This document shows, piece by piece, positions 1-9,912 of a DNA stretch of 64,000 nt. The stretch comes from Balneola vulgaris DSM 17893 (GTDB lineage: Bacteria > Bacteroidota > Rhodothermia > Balneolales > Balneolaceae), in contig NZ_AQXH01000004.1 in the NCBI RefSeq assembly GCF_000375465.1, positions 62,001 to 126,000 on the forward strand. Direction: 5' to 3'. The first letter of the stretch is position 1, and each line of letters begins with the position of its first letter. Both the position numbers and the translations under genes were made by a program. The notes below the pieces were generated by a model. That model was not told the origin of the DNA, searched no databases, and worked only from the letters and a program-made list of their open reading frames with translations.

Positions 1-806
1 ATTAGATGCGCATCTGCTGCACCATCTAACACCATTGGGAAATCAAATTCTTTCTGCAGGCGAAGTGCAGTCATGATATCATTCGCTTTATGAACAGTTA
101 CCATCGCTGTTAATTTACCATCTAGTAAATCAGCCAGGGCTTCCATGCGAATGTTCTTAGTGTAGGAATCACCGTTTTTACGCTTTTCTGCATAAGCTTG
201 TGCCTTCACAAGTTCTTGTCGAATCATAGCCACACCTTTTGAGCGTGTACCTGGCTTATTAATAGCACCACTAATCATAGAGCCCATAGTAAAAGCAATC
301 ATCTTAGATGGAGTCACAACAGCCTCTTCTACTGTTTCGCCCGTTGTTTTAACGATCATGGTTTGGCCACTCATAAGAGCTCCCGGTCCATGACCAGTAT
401 GCACTGTAGTCACACCAAGACGGCGCAGGTGACCTACAAGCTCTTCTCGAGCGTTGTAAGCATCAATAGCACGTAACTCGGGTTGAATAGCCGATGAAGT
501 TTCGAGCTGATCTTGATCGTGTGGCTGACTCATGTGACCTGCTAAACCTACCACCGAGTGTACATCAATAAATCCAGGGGTAACTACTTTTGCTTCCATC
601 ACTTCATAACCTGAAGGGATTCGAACAGAAGACTGTGTACCTACTCGTTCAATTTTGCCGTCTTTCACCAGCACAACCCCCTTCACAATAGGATTGCCTG
701 CACTTGTATACACGGTATCGCCTTTAACAGCGATGCGTTGTGCGTAAGCAGTGCTTGAAAAAGCAGCGAATAGCACCAATAAAAATGTAATTCTTAATGT
801 CTTCAT
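1..806 (-). CDS. secreted amidohydrolase-family protein, partial (C-terminus beyond the window edge)
   Basis: The minus-strand frame opens at the ATG whose complement is at 804-806 and is still open at base 1, so about 268 residues are visible and the C-terminus is missing. It begins with a signal peptide (MKTLRITFLLVLF, then STAYAQR) followed by the small beta-sandwich typical of imidazolonepropionase-like amidohydrolases and the strand-1 motif. That motif reads PGFIDVHSVVG: the second His of the usual HxH metal pair is Val. The protein is clearly paralogous to the next gene upstream (shared SSAIQPELR / SALHPDVR and ALMSGQT / HLMSGQT stretches). It starts 5 bp after that gene's stop, so the two are probably co-transcribed. 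Family assignment is firm; substrate unknown, and catalytic competence is doubtful from the missing His. Confidence 0.85.
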   Translation of the reverse strand, partial: MKTLRITFLLVLFAAFSSTAYAQRIAVKGDTVYTSAGNPIVKGVVLVKDGKIERVGTQSSVRIPSGYEVMEAKVVTPGFIDVHSVVGLAGHMSQPHDQDQLETSSAIQPELRAIDAYNAREELVGHLRRLGVTTVHTGHGPGALMSGQTMIVKTTGETVEEAVVTPSKMIAFTMGSMISGAINKPGTRSKGVAMIRQELVKAQAYAEKRKNGDSYTKNIRMEALADLLDGKLTAMVTVHKANDIMTALRLQKEFDFPMVLDGAADAHL

Positions 807-811
807 ATCAA

Positions 812-2119
812 TTATTCTCCTTCAGTGTGGTGAGTATGGATGTTTCCGCGGAATGTGTCTTCGCCACCCGTAGCAAACTTGCGGTCTTCTGGGTTATCGC
901 GATCCCACACTTTTAGTCCTTCAATCCATGTTTCTTCTACTAGAGTATACACGCTGAATGGGTCTCCTGATAGAATTATGAAATCAGCATCTTTACCTTT
1001 TTCAAGTGTACCCACACGGTCGTCGATGTCCATCATTTTAGCGTTGGCAATGGTAAGAGCTTCTAAAGCTTTTTCTCTACTCATGCCATCGCGTACGCCC
1101 ATAGCTGCCGAGCGAAGGAATAAGCGAGAATCGGTGATACCGTCATCGGTATGGAAACCAACGAGGGCACCAGCTTCTTCTAAAGCCGCACCATTTACAT
1201 TACTGAAATCCATCGCTTCTAACTTACCACCAAAGGAGTCGAGGGTAATAATAGATGCAGGAACGCCAGCCGCAGCAATTTCATCAGCTACTTTGTAGGC
1301 TTCACTCACATGCTGAAGAACCACTCGGTATCCAAACTCCTGAGATAGACGAATAGCAGTAAGGATATCATCATGGCGGTGAGTATGGTTATGAACCACT
1401 CTCTTACCTTCAAGAATTTGAACAAGAGCTTCCATTTGAAGATCGCGTGGTGGCATTTTGCTTTCATCACCGTTAGCGGCCTTAATCTTAGCTTGATAAT
1501 TCTGAGCCTTTACAAATAGGTCTCGTACCATAGCCGCTGAACGGGCACGAGTGCCAGGAAATGCGCCCGATCCTTTTATAGGGTTAGTACCGTTAGCCAT
1601 CTTCATACCACCGTAAATGTTGTTTTCTTCGTCTACAACAAGTAGCATTTCTTCAATGGTATTAGCTTTTTTAAGCTTTAAGTAAACAGTTTGCCCACTC
1701 ATAAGATGACCAGACCCCGGCATGATATTAACGGACGTAATTCCACCAGCTAATGCTTTTTTAAAAGTATCACTACGTGGGTTTATAGTATCCATAATTC
1801 GAACGTCTGGATGTAAGGCTGATGAGCGATCACCGCCATCTCCTTCACCAAGGTGAGAGTGCGTATCAACAAGGCCCGGCATTAGAACTTTGCCCGACAC
1901 ATCCACAACGGTAGCATTTCGGGGTGTGCGAGTGTTGGCATCACCAACGGAGAGAATCTTACCGTTTTGTACCACAAGTACCCCATTTTCGATGGGATCT
2001 CCGGAGATAGGAATTATTTTGGCTCCCTTAAAAACCAAAGGGTTAGATTGTGCTGCAAGCTGTGTACTTGAGAGTACAAGTAGCATAAGCACAGAAAAGT
2101 AGTAGCTTAGTTTTGTCAT
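812..2119 (-). CDS. secreted amidohydrolase-family protein
   Basis: 435 residues with a signal peptide ending near residue 24 (STQLAAQS). The metal motif VDTHSH (H87, H89) is intact. A later His-rich stretch (HNHTHRHDD), an LQHVSEA motif and GFHTDDG near residue 325 supply further metal and catalytic positions expected of the imidazolonepropionase-like amidohydrolase branch. The C-terminal EKGKDADFIILSGDPF is the closing beta-sandwich signature of the superfamily. It is followed after 5 bp by a paralogue with a degenerate metal motif. The start lies directly after a terminator-like hairpin and T-run (2120-2147), with no Shine-Dalgarno. Substrate cannot be read from the sequence; these exported enzymes are often guessed to be peptidases or lactamases. 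Confidence 0.88.
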   Translation of the reverse strand: MTKLSYYFSVLMLLVLSSTQLAAQSNPLVFKGAKIIPISGDPIENGVLVVQNGKILSVGDANTRTPRNATVVDVSGKVLMPGLVDTHSHLGEGDGGDRSSALHPDVRIMDTINPRSDTFKKALAGGITSVNIMPGSGHLMSGQTVYLKLKKANTIEEMLLVVDEENNIYGGMKMANGTNPIKGSGAFPGTRARSAAMVRDLFVKAQNYQAKIKAANGDESKMPPRDLQMEALVQILEGKRVVHNHTHRHDDILTAIRLSQEFGYRVVLQHVSEAYKVADEIAAAGVPASIITLDSFGGKLEAMDFSNVNGAALEEAGALVGFHTDDGITDSRLFLRSAAMGVRDGMSREKALEALTIANAKMMDIDDRVGTLEKGKDADFIILSGDPFSVYTLVEETWIEGLKVWDRDNPEDRKFATGGEDTFRGNIHTHHTEGE

Positions 2120-2147
2120 AAAAAATGGACTGGTTATTAATCAGTCC
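2120..2147 (-). terminator. rho-independent-terminator-like hairpin abutting a start codon
   Basis: On the minus strand GGACTG (complement of 2142-2147) pairs with CAGTCC (complement of 2127-2132) around an 8-9 nt loop, followed within 1-2 bases by a T-run (A's at 2120-2125). It could end transcription of the 2199-3578 amidohydrolase. The T-run runs straight into the ATG of the next gene at 2119, so it could also act as an attenuator of that gene. Confidence 0.5.
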
Positions 2148-2198
2148 GAAAATTATAAAAATAACTAAGCCTGCAAAGCGATTTGCAATGATTTACAC

Positions 2199-3578
2199 TT
2201 ACTCTTGATAACTTTTTTGGATATCAAAAAGGCGGGCTTCGATAAAGTCTTTAGGCAACCATTTTCCATTCACCATAACACCCGATTGAGCTTTTAAATT
2301 TATGATGCTATCCAATGGGTTTTTATCCAGCAGGATGAGGTCAGCTCGCTTGCCTTCTTCAATGGTTCCGAAGTCTGCTTCATTCTGGAAATACTCGCCT
2401 ACATTTCGGGTGCCGGTTACTAAAATTTCATAAGGACTCATCCCTGCTTCGGCCATAAATACCATTTCACGGTGTATGGAGAAACCAGGCACACTAAATA
2501 ACTGAGGAGCATCCGTTCCAAGAAGGATACGCACACCGGCTTCATTCATTTTACCCAATAACATTCGGCGAATAAGAGAATGTTCTTTTGCTTCATCTAA
2601 ATCATAATTGGGGCTATTCAGCTTATTTTCTACATAAGCATTATAACCAGAGAGCAAGTTTTTGGGGATGTACTTAAGCTCTTCATATGTTTTCATTACA
2701 TCATAGTTGGCAGAACCAATGATGGTTTCCCATAAAGCCTGTGTAGGCACAATCCATACATCATTTTCGAGGGTAAGCTGAATAAGTTCATCCATTTTCT
2801 CATCGAGTTCAGCTCCTTCAAAAGCACTTAGGTACGCAACATAGCCATCCATATGATCGATACTATTTTGCCCTGCTTCTAAAACATGAACGATTCCAAC
2901 ATCAGAAGGAACATGACCACCAAAACGAATACCAACTTCATTAGCGGTAGCGGCCATAGCGTCATACTCTTCAAGGGTTAAACCAGGATGAATTTTCAAT
3001 AAATCCCAGCCCTCTTCGTTTTGAGCACGCACTTTTTCCCGTGCTTCTTCCACCGAATTAATGGAGTTTCCATTAAAGCTTGGCCCAGCTAAAAATAACT
3101 GTGGACCAATAAGCTCTTGAGATAAAATTTTATCCTTGAGCTGTAATTGATCCGGCCACCCTAGCATACCGCGAACCGTAGTTACACCTGCAGCGGTATA
3201 TAGAAATAACGTGTTCTCTACATATTCTTTGGTCATGTATCGAGGCGCGTTAGCAGGTGGGTCGGTTGGCGGTACGTGGCCGTGCATTTCTGCAAGTCCG
3301 GGCATTAAATATTTATCGGTACCATCAATAACAGAAACGCCTTTGCCCATTTTCAATTCGCCAGTAGGACGAATCATAATAATTTCGTTGCCTCTTATAA
3401 CCACCGTTTTATTTTCTAAAATCGTGGAGCTGGTCATAGGCACTACATTCACATTCGTAAATGCGGTCGCTTCACCGGATATTAAGAGCCTGTTATCAAC
3501 TTCTTCGTTATTGTTATATATAACGAATGCCAATAGGAGTAATGATAGAATAGCGGCTGAAAAAACGAGTCGCTTCAT
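2199..3578 (-). CDS. exported amidohydrolase-family protein
   Basis: 459 residues. An N-terminal hydrophobic segment (about residues 4-21) is a signal peptide or anchor. The metal motif GLAEMHGH gives H99 and H101. KIHPG near residue 197 is the usual position of the bridging Lys. GGHVPS and IDHMDG supply the next two His, and LLGTDAPQ the catalytic Asp. The C-terminal EEGKRADLILLDKNPL is typical of the superfamily. It differs more from the two downstream paralogues than they differ from each other, and may be a separate transcription unit because a terminator-like hairpin lies between it and the next gene. The 254 bp upstream (3579-3832) holds no gene I can support. Confidence 0.87.
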   Translation of the reverse strand: MKRLVFSAAILSLLLLAFVIYNNNEEVDNRLLISGEATAFTNVNVVPMTSSTILENKTVVIRGNEIIMIRPTGELKMGKGVSVIDGTDKYLMPGLAEMHGHVPPTDPPANAPRYMTKEYVENTLFLYTAAGVTTVRGMLGWPDQLQLKDKILSQELIGPQLFLAGPSFNGNSINSVEEAREKVRAQNEEGWDLLKIHPGLTLEEYDAMAATANEVGIRFGGHVPSDVGIVHVLEAGQNSIDHMDGYVAYLSAFEGAELDEKMDELIQLTLENDVWIVPTQALWETIIGSANYDVMKTYEELKYIPKNLLSGYNAYVENKLNSPNYDLDEAKEHSLIRRMLLGKMNEAGVRILLGTDAPQLFSVPGFSIHREMVFMAEAGMSPYEILVTGTRNVGEYFQNEADFGTIEEGKRADLILLDKNPLDSIINLKAQSGVMVNGKWLPKDFIEARLFDIQKSYQE

Positions 3579-3832
3579 AGTATTGCTAGTTAGTTACTTT
3601 ATATAAGAACCTAATTTATAGGTACAATTCAACGCAATAAGAGATAATTTGATGTTTTTTTACGCTATTACAAGGGTGCTTGATCGTTATTGGACCACCC
3701 TGTTTTAGATTTACCCTGTTCTCTACTTATTTAAATCGCATTTTTAACCTTGGCTAAAAATATAGTAATAACTGGAGCTTTTAGAAATAGAAAGAGGCCA
3801 TTAGAGATGTGGAGACCTAATTTTAATATTTC

Positions 3833-4240
3833 TTAGTTCAGTGAATATTTAACCACAGAAATTGGGCACGGTAAATCTGGATTGCTAGTCCTTGTTAGTG
3901 ATGGATGAAGGTCAGCTGCCGAAGGATTTCCGCTGATCTGAACTACAATTTGATTGGGAACTACCATATCTAAATCACCACAAGTAGGCGAATACTCTCT
4001 AACCCATGCAAATTCAACGTCTACGCTATCACGAACCATACGCTCAAGTATGGATGTAGTCTCTGCTCGGCTACTAGGATTGAAGCCATTTTCCTGTGTA
4101 CCTATATAATTAGCAAACCGCCATTCACTTTGGGAAGGGTTACTTAAAATACTGATAGTGAATGAACCGGAATTACCCGAATCATTGGCGCCACAATTAA
4201 TTAAAAATAGAAGGGATAATAGACTTAAGTACAATCTCAT
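3833..4240 (-). CDS. small lipoprotein of unknown function
   Basis: 135 residues. The N-terminus MRLYLSLLSLLFLINC is a lipoprotein signal with a lipobox Cys at residue 16, followed by a Gly/Ser/Asn-rich linker, so the protein should be exported and lipid-anchored. The remaining roughly 110 residues contain two further Cys (in SPTCGDLD and DLPCPIS) that could form a disulfide. No family recognised. It stands alone, about 110 bp from the next minus-strand gene. Confidence 0.65.
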   Translation of the reverse strand: MRLYLSLLSLLFLINCGANDSGNSGSFTISILSNPSQSEWRFANYIGTQENGFNPSSRAETTSILERMVRDSVDVEFAWVREYSPTCGDLDMVVPNQIVVQISGNPSAADLHPSLTRTSNPDLPCPISVVKYSLN

Positions 4241-4350
4241 GTGTTTGTGTAATTTAAATATGCTGCGATGGCAGAAATAACAGCCACAACCCCTCGCTTA
4301 TTGTATGAAGTGGGAAATATTATGTAATCAATTGTTGAGTTTGAGCGGAA

Positions 4351-4821
4351 CTACGAATCAGTGTAAGTAGATTTTCGCTCGATATACCGATTTAAAAACC
4401 CGAAGAGATAGTTAATGGTAACAATAATAATGGTCGCCCCAACACCGATAAGGTATTGTTTAAGCGCAATACTCACTCCTATACCTGAAGCCATCAGGAT
4501 GGTAGCTGCCGTAGTTAAATAGCGGATATTTTGGTCAGATTTGTTTTTAAGAATAGTGCCTGCACCTATAAAACTCACCCCAACAATCACTGCATGAACC
4601 ATACGAACGGGATCAACGCCCAATCCACCATCAGGGATGAATTGATTGAAGTCTAAAACCACTACTCGCCCTAATGAAACCAATAAAGCCGAAGCTCCGG
4701 CAATTATCATATTGGTGCGAAATCCAGCGGGTTTATTTTTCCATTCACGTTCGAATCCCAATACACCGCCTAGAATTAGGGCGATGGTTACATCCATTAA
4801 GATTTGGACTTGGCCTAGCAT
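4351..4821 (-). CDS. MgtC/SapB-family membrane protein
   Basis: 156 residues with four predicted membrane segments. It carries the MgtC family signature: GGVLGFEREWKNKPAGFRT, then a second helix with SALLVSLG, then an IVGVSFIGAGTIL stretch. This is the short form without the C-terminal ACT-like domain of Salmonella MgtC. Family members are linked to magnesium limitation or acid adaptation, or modulate the membrane ATP synthase; which applies here cannot be said. A second Met at residue 9 is an alternative start. No obvious operon partner. Confidence 0.85.
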   Translation of the reverse strand: MLGQVQILMDVTIALILGGVLGFEREWKNKPAGFRTNMIIAGASALLVSLGRVVVLDFNQFIPDGGLGVDPVRMVHAVIVGVSFIGAGTILKNKSDQNIRYLTTAATILMASGIGVSIALKQYLIGVGATIIIVTINYLFGFLNRYIERKSTYTDS

Positions 4822-4908
4822 AATCGAATTTAAAATCCTCTGTAAAGATAATTGATATGCTATTTGTAGAGTAAATTCCCCCTAAAGTTCCGGAGTTATA
4901 ATCTCATA

Positions 4909-5229
4909 CTAGAACGAAGGCATCGGAAGTTTTTCAGAAACTTCGATGGTACCATTGATATCTAAAAATGGACAATTACGAGCTATTTCTTCGGCTTCAC
5001 CTATAGAATTGGCTTCTATTATTGTATACCCTGACATTCCAATTTGGCTTCCTTCAGTAACGTTTCTATTGGGAGCTATAGATCGGGTGTTTTTAAAAGG
5101 ATTGGCAGGCTCAATAGCTTTCTCTCCCAGATTGCTCAGCCATTTCTGATAGTTCATCATGTGTTGCGTACTTTCCTCTTTATTGCTAGGGTAGTCGCCG
5201 CCTAAGTAAACGAGTACAAATTGTGCCAT
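4909..5229 (-). CDS. YCII-related (DGPF-type) domain protein
   Basis: 106 residues from the preferred start. The dimeric alpha-beta ferredoxin-like YCII fold is suggested by FVLVYLGGDY at the N-terminus, an HMMNYQKWLSNLGEKAIE helix, an SGYTIIEANSIGEAEEIA segment and CPFLDINGTIEV. Such proteins are often small enzymes or accessory domains of unknown substrate. A longer reading frame opens at 5241, but GGAG on the minus strand sits 6 nt before the internal ATG at 5229, which makes that ATG the better start. Confidence 0.78.
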   Translation of the reverse strand: MAQFVLVYLGGDYPSNKEESTQHMMNYQKWLSNLGEKAIEPANPFKNTRSIAPNRNVTEGSQIGMSGYTIIEANSIGEAEEIARNCPFLDINGTIEVSEKLPMPSF

Positions 5230-5403
5230 TGGTTTCTCCATAAATTGATAGATAGCTCAATTTACACGAAGTGGCTTGGGAAGCAATAAATAATGCAAAT
5301 TAGGCTAATTAGAAACTTCCTAACTTGTTAAGATTTGGAATCCAAATACTTCAAATCCGAAAGGTGGTAAAAGCTATCTTAAGGTGAACTAAAGATATTA
5401 AGT

Positions 5404-6405
5404 ATGGATCCAGTTACACATGGATTAGTAGGAGCAAGTAGTGCTCAATTGTTTTCAGATAAGGAGAGCTTTAAAGTGGCATCTCTGGTGGGCTTTATTG
5501 CTGCCTTAGCCCCTGATGCAGATGTATTTTTGGGCTCCTCTTCTAACCCATTACTTACCCTTGAGCTACATCGACAGTTCACCCATTCATTTGTATTTAT
5601 CCCATTTGGGGCATTAGTTGTTACTTTAGTGCTCTGGGTATTTGTTAAGAAGAAGCTCAGTTTTAAACAGACATACCTGTTCAGTCTACTGGGCTATTCA
5701 ACTGCAGGGCTTATGGATTATATCACTAGTTACGGAGTGCACATGTTTTGGCCCTTTCTAGACGAACGCTTCTCTTTAAATCTTGTGTCCGTATTTGATC
5801 CCATATTTAGTTTAGGACTACTAATTGCGGCATCTATAGCATTCTACAGAAAGAATAAAAGGTATAGTATTGGGTTAGTTGGGTGGCTAGCCGTGTATCT
5901 ATGCTTTGCAGGGATTCAACAAACTAGGGTGGAAAATCTAGCTAATGACCAATTAGGTGGGGATAATAACTCCAATAAGGAATTTATCATTAAACCCACT
6001 ATCGGAAATCAAATTTTGTGGAGTGTTCGAACGGTGAACCAAAGAGAAATATGTAGTTATGGTATTCGAGCAGGTCTATTTTCAACTCCAGAAGTTTATG
6101 AAGGAGATTGTGCAGAACTAATTGATTGGAATTCAGAATTTAAATCATTCAAGGGTACCGCGATGTTTAAAGATATCGAGCGGTTTTCGAGATTATCAGA
6201 GGGGTTATTAGTTAGGCATCCGAATCACCCAGAAGTTCTTGGAGATGCACGCTATTCCATGCTTCCAACTACTTCAAATCCATTATGGGGAATCACCGTT
6301 GATACCACAAAAACGGATCGGCATGTAGACTTCGATTCATACCGTGATGCTAGTCCAGAGGTAAGAACAAAGTTTTTAAATATGCTTTTAGGCAGAACGA
6401 AATAA
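5404..6405 (+). CDS. membrane-bound metal-dependent hydrolase (DUF457/YdjM-like)
   Basis: 333 residues. It opens with MDPVTHGLVGA and continues with ALAPDADVFLG and LHRQFTHSF, the His/Asp motifs of the YdjM/DUF457 family of inner-membrane metal-dependent hydrolases. About four or five transmembrane segments lie in the first 180 residues. A soluble C-terminal half of about 150 residues carries no motif I recognise. Family members are often found near DNA-damage genes, but nothing here supports that role. Convergent with the following minus-strand gene. Confidence 0.82.
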   Translation: MDPVTHGLVGASSAQLFSDKESFKVASLVGFIAALAPDADVFLGSSSNPLLTLELHRQFTHSFVFIPFGALVVTLVLWVFVKKKLSFKQTYLFSLLGYSTAGLMDYITSYGVHMFWPFLDERFSLNLVSVFDPIFSLGLLIAASIAFYRKNKRYSIGLVGWLAVYLCFAGIQQTRVENLANDQLGGDNNSNKEFIIKPTIGNQILWSVRTVNQREICSYGIRAGLFSTPEVYEGDCAELIDWNSEFKSFKGTAMFKDIERFSRLSEGLLVRHPNHPEVLGDARYSMLPTTSNPLWGITVDTTKTDRHVDFDSYRDASPEVRTKFLNMLLGRTK

Positions 6406-6467
6406 AATGCCAGTCTCTCATTACACATACTAAGAGTGTGCTGCTTGAAGCTAAAGGAGCTGTTCAG

Positions 6468-7385
6468 TTATTGTGAGTCTAATTGAAAAAATTGAAGAGC
6501 ATTTTTAAAAAGTAGTTTATCCTTTTGCATATCAGATAGAAAAGAAGCTTTCTGTAGTCGTTCAAGGATCATAGGTATGGGAAGGTTATCACTTCCAAAC
6601 ATCAACTGATCTTCAAACCCGGCATCAATAAAACTTTTTAGGAACTGGTGGTACATCTCTTCAGGCATTACACTATTCAAGATGGATAAATCAGCATAAA
6701 CATTAGGGTGTTTTTTCATGAGGGAGATAGCCTGCTTATGAAAACGAATTTCACCTCCGTGCATTAACCAAATTTTTAAGCCAGGATATTTTTTGAGTAT
6801 GGGCTCAAGCATAAGAGGATTTCCTAATTCTTCATTGAAGTTAGGGCAGCAAGTGGGTAAGCGTCGCTCTTTAGGCGGACCATGCCCAGCATGCACACCG
6901 ATTGGAATATTGAGCTCATGAGCTAGTTCAAAGTATGGAGCTAGTTTAGCATCGGTTGGGGGTATACCGTAATACACATACAGCAATTCACCCATTACAG
7001 TAAACGTGCCCTTTTCATATTGACTTCTTAACCACTCTATATCTGGCCACCCACCATTCTCAGCAAAACAATCATATCCAACGGGATATTTTCCATCTGC
7101 ACAGGGAAAGGAAGGGCCCACAAGAAAAGTATTTGGTGTTTTTGCTAACCATTCTTGCCCTATTGTTTGGTTGGCCACTGATAGCGCAGCATATTTCACA
7201 TTAAATTGTTGGTGGTGCTCAATTGTGGCATTTAGGCCCGATATCATGCGTTCTGATTGTTGGTTCGTGGCATGGAAATGCACATCAAAAATAAACTTAG
7301 GGTTGTAAGTGGTGTTTTGGGCTGCAAGGGATTGACAATAAAAGATCCCAAAAATGATCAGGCTTAAGTGCTTAATAATCTTCAT
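6468..7385 (-). CDS. secreted amidohydrolase_2-family metal-dependent hydrolase
   Basis: 305 residues with a signal peptide cleaved near AAQ (residues 21-23). It has the TIM-barrel amidohydrolase_2 motifs: FDVHFH (H36, H38), PIGVHAGHGPP, IWLMHGGEI and MFGSDNLPIP, the last giving the catalytic Asp. Cys pairs occur in GPSFPCADGK and PTCCPNFNE, plausible for an exported protein. Family members are decarboxylases or lactonases; the substrate is unknown. Divergent from katG, with a 211-bp shared intergenic region. Confidence 0.84.
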   Translation of the reverse strand: MKIIKHLSLIIFGIFYCQSLAAQNTTYNPKFIFDVHFHATNQQSERMISGLNATIEHHQQFNVKYAALSVANQTIGQEWLAKTPNTFLVGPSFPCADGKYPVGYDCFAENGGWPDIEWLRSQYEKGTFTVMGELLYVYYGIPPTDAKLAPYFELAHELNIPIGVHAGHGPPKERRLPTCCPNFNEELGNPLMLEPILKKYPGLKIWLMHGGEIRFHKQAISLMKKHPNVYADLSILNSVMPEEMYHQFLKSFIDAGFEDQLMFGSDNLPIPMILERLQKASFLSDMQKDKLLFKNALQFFQLDSQ

Positions 7386-7496
7386 ATAAACAAATGAGTT
7401 AGCTAAAGGAACTGTAGTCAGTAATTTAAATGGTTAAAGTTTAAAAGCAATTGACCAAGTGTACTGAAGGTCAATAAATAAACTTTAATGCTGACG

Positions 7497-7511
7497 ATAG
7501 GTACAATCTAT
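7497..7511. promoter_or_regulatory. OxyR-like binding site upstream of katG
   Basis: The 15-bp stretch ATAGGTACAATCTAT matches the OxyR half-element ATAG-N7-CTAT including the inner T and A, and is flanked by G and C to make GATAG...CTATC. It lies about 85 bp before the katG start. Only one good element is visible; the adjacent turn that OxyR normally also contacts is poor. No oxyR gene is in the window. Confidence 0.4.
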
Positions 7512-7587
7512 CAAAACAGAATTTTAATGTAGCTACGATTTGGTATTTTTAAGAGCTAAAAAAGTATAGAAGACATCTAAAGAATAA

Positions 7588-9846
<2,259 letters not shown>

Positions 9847-9865
9847 TTCAGCAAGTCATAAAAAT

Positions 9866-9901
9866 TAAAAGCAGGTTTTAGCAATAGAACCTGCTTTTTT
9901 T
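9866..9901. terminator. bidirectional rho-independent terminator between katG and the TonB receptor
   Basis: AGCAGGTT (9870-9877) pairs with AACCTGCT (9888-9895) around a 10-nt loop, with an A-run before and a T-run after, so it can work on both strands for the convergent genes. Confidence 0.85.
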
Positions 9902-9912
9902 ATATCTAAGAA

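Noticed and set aside
6406-6467. Weak ACAC/GTGT hairpin between the convergent genes as a terminator
   Set aside because: The stem is too short and lacks a T-run.
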